A DNA stretch of 64,000 bases from Neurospora tetrasperma FGSC 2508 (Eukaryota; Ascomycota; Sordariomycetes; Sordariales; Sordariaceae), in assembly GCF_000213175.1 (NCBI RefSeq), contig NW_009799103.1:3437921-3501920 (forward strand), read 5' to 3'. Position 1 is the stretch's first letter, and each line of letters opens with the position of its first letter. The notes under the pieces were generated by a model. It had not been told where the DNA came from, did no database searches, and worked only from the letters and a program-made list of their open reading frames with translations. A program made the position numbers and the translations under genes. Below are positions 57,196 to 64,000 of this stretch, one piece after another.

Positions 57196-59142
57196 TCACA
57201 CAGCAACAACAAAAGGCACCGCCACTCCCGCAATCTCGAACAACTCCCAAACCGCCTCTTTGGCACCCATCACCACCTTCTGCTGACCAGCTCCCACAAC
57301 CCGTCCAACAACACTCCTAGCCACAACCGCAGCCGCCACCGCTCCAGGCTTAGGCAAGACGTCCAACACTCCGAACCTCACATTTTCTTTTTCTTTCTCA
57401 TCCTCCTTCTCCCCTTTCTCCCCACCAGTCCGTTCAGCAAACCACCGCCCAACAAACCCCCAACACCACGCAATCCGACACGCCATATTCACCGCATTCG
57501 CCACCACCAGCCCCCTCGCGCCCATCCCCCACACCTTGAGCGTCAAGTACCCCGTTCCCGCAAACACAAGCGAAAAAGCCGTCATGAACAGCGATTGTCG
57601 ATGGACTTGTGCTTCGGACGCCACGGACGAGACAAAAGCTTCAAGGATCCCGTTGAGCGCCAGCAGGGGGATGTAGTACATGTAGAGGGATAGGGTGGCG
57701 GGGGCGCTGTCGACCGGGACTGTGGTGGTGGTGGAAGAGGAGGAGGACGACGAAGAGGTCCAGCGGCGGCCGGCGATGAGAGTCAAAAGGGGGGAAGAGG
57801 CGGGGGGGCCAAAGACCAGGAGAGGGAGGGAGAGGAGGAGGTAGGATTTTAGGAGGGTGGTGAGTGAGGAAGAGGCTTGGTGGAGGGCTGTTGAGGAGGG
57901 TTTGGAGGAGGGGGTCTTGGGAGAGGGGAGTTTGGAGGAGGAAAGGGACGGGGAGGAAGAAGGGGAAGAGGGTGAAGGGGAAGGGGCAGAATCAGCCAAT
58001 AACCGACTAAAGTAACTCCTACTGCTCTCTTCTATCGGCTGGAATACCAATCTGGCTAACAAACCACCATAGTTATTCGCCAAAGCGTAGACCCCCTGTG
58101 CCGTGGGCGTAGACAAGATGCTGACGAGAAAAGTGTCGCCTTGAGTGAGGATGTGTTTGACGACGCTTTGGGCCATCATGCTGGAGGCTAGGTCGAGGGT
58201 AGGGCGGTAGAAGTATCCTAGGACGAACAAATCCTGTTTCTTTCCTCCTCCTCCTCCTCCGTTCCCTTTGCCATCCTTCCGCTGCTGTTTCTCACCTCCA
58301 GACAATAACAACCGCCTCGGCCACAGCGAGAACCCTTCCCTTCCCGAAAGTCTCCACCCCTTCCACAAATAAACCGCCAACAACCCCACCGCGTAGACAC
58401 ACTGCCCAACGGCAAACGGCAACGTCCCCATCTCCCGTCCCGTTCGCGCCCCCCAGACCGCTATCCCCAAGGTGACGGCGCACCGCAAAAAGGTAGCCAC
58501 GCTCTCGGCCGCGGCGCGCACGCCGAACTGGAAGCGGATCTGCATCACGGCGAAGCAGGGCTCGGATAGCAACTCTAAAATGGCAGCGAGACCGTACAGA
58601 TACAGACTGGGTACCAGATAGGGAGTGGATTGGAGGGTGGAAAGAGAGAGGGAGGAGAGGTAGACACGGCCGAAGAGGAAGGACAGGGGTAAAGAGAGGA
58701 GAAGGGAGAGGTGGGAGAGGTTGATTACTGCTTGTGTGGCAGCTGCAGCAGCATCTTTTCCATCTTCAGATTTGCCATCTTTCCTATCTTTGGCGGATTC
58801 AGATGAGGTGGAGGAGGAGGAGGAGGATGGAAGAGAGGCGGATAAAGTGGTGGTGTCTTGGCGCTGGATGGCTACCCTGAGGGATTCCCGAGCGAAGAAG
58901 ATGACGGAGAGGTAGTATACTTCTAATTGGGTGGAGACGCCTAGCAAAGAGGCGGTTAGGAAGCGTAGTAGGATTTGGTTGGCGATGAAGGTCAGGGCGC
59001 GGGAGAGGATTTGCAGGAGGATGAGGAGGGAGGCGCCGCGAAGGGCACGCGTGGTGGTGGTTGTTGTTGTTGTCGGTGGTGGTGGTGGTGGTGGTGGTGG
59101 TGATGGTGACGTTGGTCCGGGTGGCTCTTTGAGGTCGGCCAT
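57196..59142 (-). CDS. rft-1: RFT1, ER lipid-linked oligosaccharide protein
   Basis: Polytopic ER membrane protein required for translocating the Man5GlcNAc2-PP-dolichol intermediate during N-glycosylation. 648 codons in one frame. The N terminus has a poly-Pro then poly-Thr run encoded by a GGT/TGT microsatellite. The RFT1 signature follows: LRGASLLILLQILSRALTFIANQILLR, STQLEVYYLSVIFFARESLRVAIQR, PYLVPSLYLYGLAAILELLSEPCFAVMQ and QGVYALANNYGGLLARLVFQPIEESSR. A Ser-rich low-complexity insert (about 385-420) and another near 105-130 make it longer than yeast Rft1. The 3' end is uncertain: GTGAGT overlaps the last codons, so a final short exon is possible. Confidence 0.92.
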   Translation of the reverse strand: MADLKEPPGPTSPSPPPPPPPPPTTTTTTTTRALRGASLLILLQILSRALTFIANQILLRFLTASLLGVSTQLEVYYLSVIFFARESLRVAIQRQDTTTLSASLPSSSSSSTSSESAKDRKDGKSEDGKDAAAAATQAVINLSHLSLLLSLPLSFLFGRVYLSSLSLSTLQSTPYLVPSLYLYGLAAILELLSEPCFAVMQIRFQFGVRAAAESVATFLRCAVTLGIAVWGARTGREMGTLPFAVGQCVYAVGLLAVYLWKGWRLSGREGFSLWPRRLLLSGGEKQQRKDGKGNGGGGGGKKQDLFVLGYFYRPTLDLASSMMAQSVVKHILTQGDTFLVSILSTPTAQGVYALANNYGGLLARLVFQPIEESSRSYFSRLLADSAPSPSPSSPSSSPSLSSSKLPSPKTPSSKPSSTALHQASSSLTTLLKSYLLLSLPLLVFGPPASSPLLTLIAGRRWTSSSSSSSSTTTTVPVDSAPATLSLYMYYIPLLALNGILEAFVSSVASEAQVHRQSLFMTAFSLVFAGTGYLTLKVWGMGARGLVVANAVNMACRIAWCWGFVGRWFAERTGGEKGEKEDEKEKENVRFGVLDVLPKPGAVAAAVVARSVVGRVVGAGQQKVVMGAKEAVWELFEIAGVAVPFVVAV

Positions 59143-61666
59143 GTTGCCGTTCAGGTGGTGTAGAGACTGTTGACGAGTGAATGTTGAAGAGCCTCAAGTC
59201 AGGGGCATCACGAAGCTGAAACTGAAAGAGATCCCATGGACAACAAAATCCCCAAATCTGGCTTCAGTTTGAGGAAATGACGATTTGACAGCTTCCGTTG
59301 TGGTTGTCGAAGAGACTCCACCAACCCGTCCCGCCCGCCACGTGGCAGCCCTGCTCGCTGTGGAGTTCTCGCTGAGCCCACTGTAATCGGAGAGATTAGA
59401 GGCAATTTCCAGGGGTTGGTGGTCCCCTATTTCTGCCTGTTCATCACCCTTTTCCCCGTCCGTTCCATGTCATGGAAAATAGGAGATAATCATTTTGAAG
59501 AGAGAGCCCTACTGGTGCATCGGGCAATGGCCCTAAGGGATGGCTCTTCTCAAAACGACTTTGTCAGGCATGTCCGGTAGTGAGGCTCTAAGACTTGGGA
59601 TCTGGTCCGGTTTCGAGGGGGTGTTCGGCATTATCTCCAGCCCCGGGGCAACCTCAAGAGCTGCTGGCGGAAACACGGATGACACAGCTCTATCACATTG
59701 GAGCCAAAGCAAAAATGGACGGACTCATGTCTATCCTCCCGCTGGGTATGAGCCCAATCCATCAACTGAGGCAGCATCCATCTCAACACGCAGTACATGG
59801 AAGCAGCCCGGGGTTGAGGCGAACAATGGAAATGGAATCGCCGAATCTAATCCCGCTCTCCCTACATCGAGATCGAGCCAACGAATTCCCAAATTCTACT
59901 CGTCTCTGTAGAGGTGACCGTGGTTGAGTCACTTGGCTATCTTTTTGTAGGGCATAGTTGTACAACAACAATATCTCAAATCCCGTGGATATCCATCTCC
60001 CTCAACACATTCGATCCATACCGAGACTATGACTCGGCTCAATGGCTCAAACAAACTGAAGTAACATTCAAAATCGCGATGATGCTTCTCCGATGCCCAA
60101 CCCTGGACATTCCGTATCACGATGATACCAGATGAAAGTCCACGCCATACATCAAATTGACCTCAGCCTAGGCAGCCTGTGGCACAACCCTGCTTGCTTG
60201 CCTGGTCTAGCCGGGCCGCAAAGGATGGGTTGGGTATCATTTCTGATTCACACCTCGGGTCACCTTGTCTTCAACGTATCTGTTAATGATTCACCTGGTT
60301 ACCCGATCAACCGATTCAAGCCAGGCCATGAATCACATCTTCATTCAGTCTTACCGCAATACTGCTTCTAATGTCAGGTACCAGAAAACGAGGCTTGGCT
60401 AGTCACAGAAGAAGCCTAAGCCGGCAGACATACACTGCATATTTCCACATTTCCACATGGACATACACTACTACATCAGTGTCTTAACATCCTGGTAAAT
60501 CTTTAGGCTGCAATCTCCACCAATCACCTGGTTCAAGGCCTCTGATTTTTTAGCGTGGCAGATATCGCCTTCACAACGAGACAAAACCCAGTAGTCTGGT
60601 TTGCCAGCAGTTTGGTACAATCCGAAGCCGAAGCCCGACGATGGCCATCGTGAAACAGAATGAAAATCATATGAACAGGATTTAAATGTTCTCGAAGTGG
60701 CCTTGTCTCTCTTGGGGTGGGAGAGCAGTGGCTCAGTGGGCAGCTGGCAACGAACGGTTTATCCGAAATGGATGGATGTTTCTGAACTCACAACCCCATA
60801 CCGCCGATCACCCCCAGTCTTTTGAGTCCGCCTTGTGATCATGACTGGTAAGTAGGGTAAGTATGAGCTCAGGTGAGTATGAGGTGCCAGCGCATAACGA
60901 ACCTTCATTCGGCACAAACCCTTCCTGCGAAGAAAAAGAATCCCATCCAGATCCAAATGTCTCTAGGGTCTCTTTGTTCCATCCATGAACCCGATCCCGT
61001 AGAACAGTGTGGTGAGCCCCGCGAGTCCCGTACAAGCCCCCAAGTTTGCCACTCAACCCTTTCGGGTACTCTCGTCCTATCAAACAATTGGTTGTGTTAG
61101 TTCTGAATTCGGAATGTCTGTAACAAAGCCATGGAGTCAGTTGCGTGCTGAACGAGGTGTGTCCGTCAAATGGGAGTTTCACCGCTCCGCCTACCGCCTA
61201 GAATACCGCCTAGCGTAGAAGTAGTGTATGTACCGCCGTACCTACCTATCAAATCAGCTGCTGTGCTTTGGTGCCGTACCGGGGATGGGCGTTGGCGGCC
61301 TGGGGGCCTAATGGGTCTCTGCCTGGGCACAAATCACAATTATGGGTGTGGTCTCAGTTTGGTGGTGTAGTGTAGGGGTACCACAACCAACCGCCGCCGC
61401 CTGGAGTGAGGGAGGGCGTCATGGATGGATCGCCACTTTTGGGCATGCCTTTTTTTTCCATTGTTACCTACTGTACGCGCAAAATGAAACTCCGGCTGGT
61501 ATGTATAAGAGATGGGGCGGTCGCAGAAAGGATTTTGCTTTTTTGCGTTTGAAAGTTCCGTGACCTTTTGTTGAAAAAGTCGAGCATTATCATCATCTCC
61601 ACACATCAGTTTGTAAACAAAACACACATCAATTATCAATACAATACACTATAAATACACAAAAAC
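59143..61666. other. Long intergenic region, no supported gene
   Basis: Open frames at 59540-59927 (plus) and 60808-61182 (minus) are the longest, but neither has a domain, splice partner or clear coding signature. The first 200 bp are the rft-1 promoter. Confidence 0.4.
61650..61655 (+). promoter_or_regulatory. TATA-like box close to the small Ser/Gln-rich ORF
   Basis: TATAAA lies only 17 bp before the ATG at 61667 but 53 bp before the next in-frame ATG at 61703. If it is a working TATA box, translation would start at 61703. Confidence 0.35.
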
Positions 61667-62044
61667 ATGCTATACCGCGATCTCATCAACTTCAACATCA
61701 ACATGCAACATCAAGAAGATCAAAACCAGGAGGGCAGCCAAAGTCAAAGTCAAAGCCAAGGCCAAAGTCAACCCACCTACAGCCAAGCAAGCGACGACGC
61801 CAATTTCAGTCTTCCCAACAGTCGCCGCTACGCCCATCCCCCCCGCCACAGGATGCCCTATCCTCCCTCCTACCATCGTCTCCTCACTCCACCTAACGAG
61901 GAGTACGCGACCACCTTTCAGTCGAGCATGATGACCGAATCCCAGCGATCCATGGGCTCGGCGGCATCGTCGTCTTCAAGACGCAGCATCATGTCTTCGA
62001 TCCCTACTCTGAGGAGACAGGATGCTACTGTTGGCCAGGGCTGA
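61667..62044 (+). CDS. Small Ser/Gln-rich hypothetical protein
   Basis: 125 codons, or 113 if translation starts at the second ATG (61703, MQHQEDQ). Not recognised. Residues about 24-38 repeat the dipeptide SQ (GSQSQSQSQGQSQP) from an AGTCAA hexanucleotide repeat. The middle is Pro/Tyr/His-rich (HPPRHRMPYPPSYHRLLTPP) and the C terminus is Ser-rich (SMGSAASSSSRRSIMSSIP). Entirely disordered-looking, with no signal peptide or membrane span. It could also be a first exon of a longer gene. Confidence 0.4.
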   Translation: MLYRDLINFNINMQHQEDQNQEGSQSQSQSQGQSQPTYSQASDDANFSLPNSRRYAHPPRHRMPYPPSYHRLLTPPNEEYATTFQSSMMTESQRSMGSAASSSSRRSIMSSIPTLRRQDATVGQG

Positions 62045-64000
62045 GGATGAGGATGGACCAAGTGATGGCGATGACAAACGGATATGCGACTGCTGTTGAT
62101 GGTAGGTAGTCGACTAGCTACCTACCTACCTATCACTACGAATTTTACCAAGCCTCATTGGAGGCCTGGGGTTCTACTGCGGTGGACAAAAGCGGGGACC
62201 CTACCTCTACCTGTAAAGAGACGGGACAGGAATTCATTTCAGATCACGACACAAATAACGGAAATGAACTGGAAGGAGACCAGCTGGGTTACCATACCAT
62301 TCATACCGCGCCCTGACCGTTCTGCAAGAGAAGGAAGAAGAAAAAGAGGAGGAACCCGGAATCAAGTGTCAGCCATCGTCTCCGTCCGTCGCACCAGTCC
62401 CACGAGTACATCACTGCGATTTGCGAAGAACGGAGTGCGACACACACCGATGAGACACGCAGCTGTCACGCTGACGGGATGCTTGGCCCATCTGTCTCTC
62501 TGCCTTCCGAGGTAGCACGGCTTACACGGGTAAGCTGGCTGCGGCGGGCGGGCGGGCTGCCCGTGGGTGGGAGCTGCGCCTTTGATGGAATACCCAGACC
62601 AACCTAGAAACTTTGAGAAGGGTAGATTCCAGTCATCGCGCCGGGATATGAAGGGTATGAAGAGCGGGAGAAGATTAAGAGAAGGGTATCAATGGGATAG
62701 ACGAAGGGGATGGAGGATTGGTTCAGTGGTGAATGTGATGGATCTTGATGAATGAGATGCCCGGAACGGATGGAAGTGGTGAATAGTGGGGGTGGGGTGG
62801 ATTATAGGGCTGTTGGTGCCTGTCAGCCAGTGTTGCATCAGCAACGCCGATGCGACTGTTCGCGACGCTAAGAAAACCACCGGTGGTGCATGTGTAAGAT
62901 GGGTGGCAAGGACGGTGGAGGATGAAGGAAAATGGGGAATAGAATCTTGCAACAGCGCTCCGGTTTTGGGAAAGACGCGAATGAATGGTATATAAAAAGG
63001 ATAGAAATGTGAGGATTGTATATTCGTTGGTATTTTGATGTTCAACTACTAGTAAATTCAATCTCTTGATTGAATCCTCCATGTTCTCCGTCGGCGGTCT
63101 CCAATGCAATTGGACTTTGTACCTGCAGACGCTCCAACATTTTCTGCTGAGCATGTAAGGTAAGCAGGACCTCGTGTTGGTTGTCACATCGCAGTAGGCA
63201 ACCGTGACATACATACAGGATTCGGTTAAAAGGCTCCGGATCCTTTCCGTATCGTGAAAAGAACCGGCTTCACATGTAGTGTTGTTCGACGATAGTACCT
63301 GCCACTACATGTGGTTTGGGTTTGTCTTAGAACAATATCTCTACCGATACCGGTGACAAGGTATCGTAGTGGACGATCGATCTGCTTGCAACGCAGAGAA
63401 AATCTGTTTCAACTGTCTGCACCTGCTCGTGGCAAGACTGAACCTCAAGGAAGGAAACGAAACAACTTAACAAAGTGGTCGAGTCGGGGCAGCGGCGACG
63501 CGATCAAACAGATGGACTTCCGGAGTGAAATGGCGCCCCCCTGAGTTCGTCATCGGGATCGCCCTCAGCACGCTTTCCCCCTTTCAGGCAGATCTGTCTG
63601 TGCTCCCCGCGTCTTGCTGCGTCGATTGACTGGATTGTCGGGATCCACAGAGGCCCTGAACCCACAGAGTGATCTCATCCACTTGCGGATTTCCAATGCC
63701 AAGCTGCCAATATCTTTCATTTCAGGGTTTTTCCGCTTTTGATGCTCACCATAACACAGCCACATTTTCCATGTTGCCGTATCCCGTATCAATGTGCTGT
63801 GTTGTGATGTGTTGTGTTGTGTGTACGTGACCGATAGTGCGACTCTTTTGGGCATGTCCAAGCATTCCAAGCCGAGTAACCTCGTTCGTATAGGTAGCAA
63901 GTGAACTGTGCAATGACCGTGATGAAATAGAGAAAAAAACCACAGGCCGGGTGCCAAGTGGAGTGAGAAACTGGCTCAAAGAAATATTGGCACTTGGCAG
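62045..64000. other. Gene-free right end of the window
   Basis: No supported coding region. A TGTTG/TGATG simple repeat is at about 63791-63822. Open frames on both strands overlap each other and lack domains. Confidence 0.45.

Overview
The window is filamentous-ascomycete DNA, almost certainly Neurospora or a close Sordariaceae relative. Evidence: short GT-AG introns of about 50-95 nt with CTAAC/CTGAC-like branch sites; a catalase-peroxidase that I recognise as Neurospora CAT-2; an ATP-dependent helicase that I recognise as Neurospora DBP-3; and a 2.5 kb AT-rich, stop-riddled transposon relic of the kind left by repeat-induced point mutation (RIP). Genes are single-copy, on both strands, with intergenic gaps of 0.2-2.5 kb. 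No tRNA, rRNA or CRISPR was found.

Layout. 0-3 kb: gene-poor, with a TA-flanked MITE nested inside a related MITE. 3.3-5.4 kb: Zn2Cys6 transcription factor. 6.8-7.5 kb: precursor of a dikaritin-type ribosomal peptide (ustiloxin/phomopsin family) with 15 Kex2-spaced repeats. 8.6-10.3 kb: two low-complexity proteins, perhaps one gene. 11.8-14.3 kb: cat-2, followed in frame by an unexplained Trp-rich open stretch. 16.8-18.9 kb: an uncharacterised acidic-tailed protein and a small Tom6-like membrane protein, divergently transcribed around a third MITE. 19.6-20.7 kb: secreted DUF1996 protein. 22.2-24.3 kb: prolyl-aminopeptidase-like hydrolase. 26-29.2 kb: very acidic protein with a degenerate 2OG-dioxygenase-like domain. 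31.1-33 kb: vacuolar amino-acid transporter. 33.1-34.3 kb: BTB protein. 35.8-37.6 kb: amino-acid/GABA/choline permease. 38.4-40.9 kb: RIP-mutated hAT transposon with an 8-bp target duplication. 42.9-45.5 kb: UBP14/USP5-type deubiquitinase. 46.7-47.9 kb: ISU1 iron-sulfur scaffold. 48.6-49.9 kb: acidic coiled-coil protein. 51.3-52.0 kb: glutathione S-transferase. 52.8-53.7 kb: MAD2. 54.9-56.8 kb: DBP-3. 57.2-59.1 kb: RFT1. 61.7-62.0 kb: small Ser/Gln-rich ORF.

Most genes are unrelated housekeeping or stress functions (oxidant defence, Fe-S assembly, spindle checkpoint, ribosome biogenesis, N-glycosylation, ubiquitin recycling, amino-acid transport) and do not form an operon or obvious pathway. 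The most distinctive content is the peptide precursor at 6768-7506. It carries phomopsin-like and ustiloxin-like cores in one polypeptide, in a regular three-peptide cycle, and none of the known tailoring enzymes (DUF3328/UstY, tyrosinase) is visible nearby. Splice sites and starts were assigned by eye from sequence, without transcript data.
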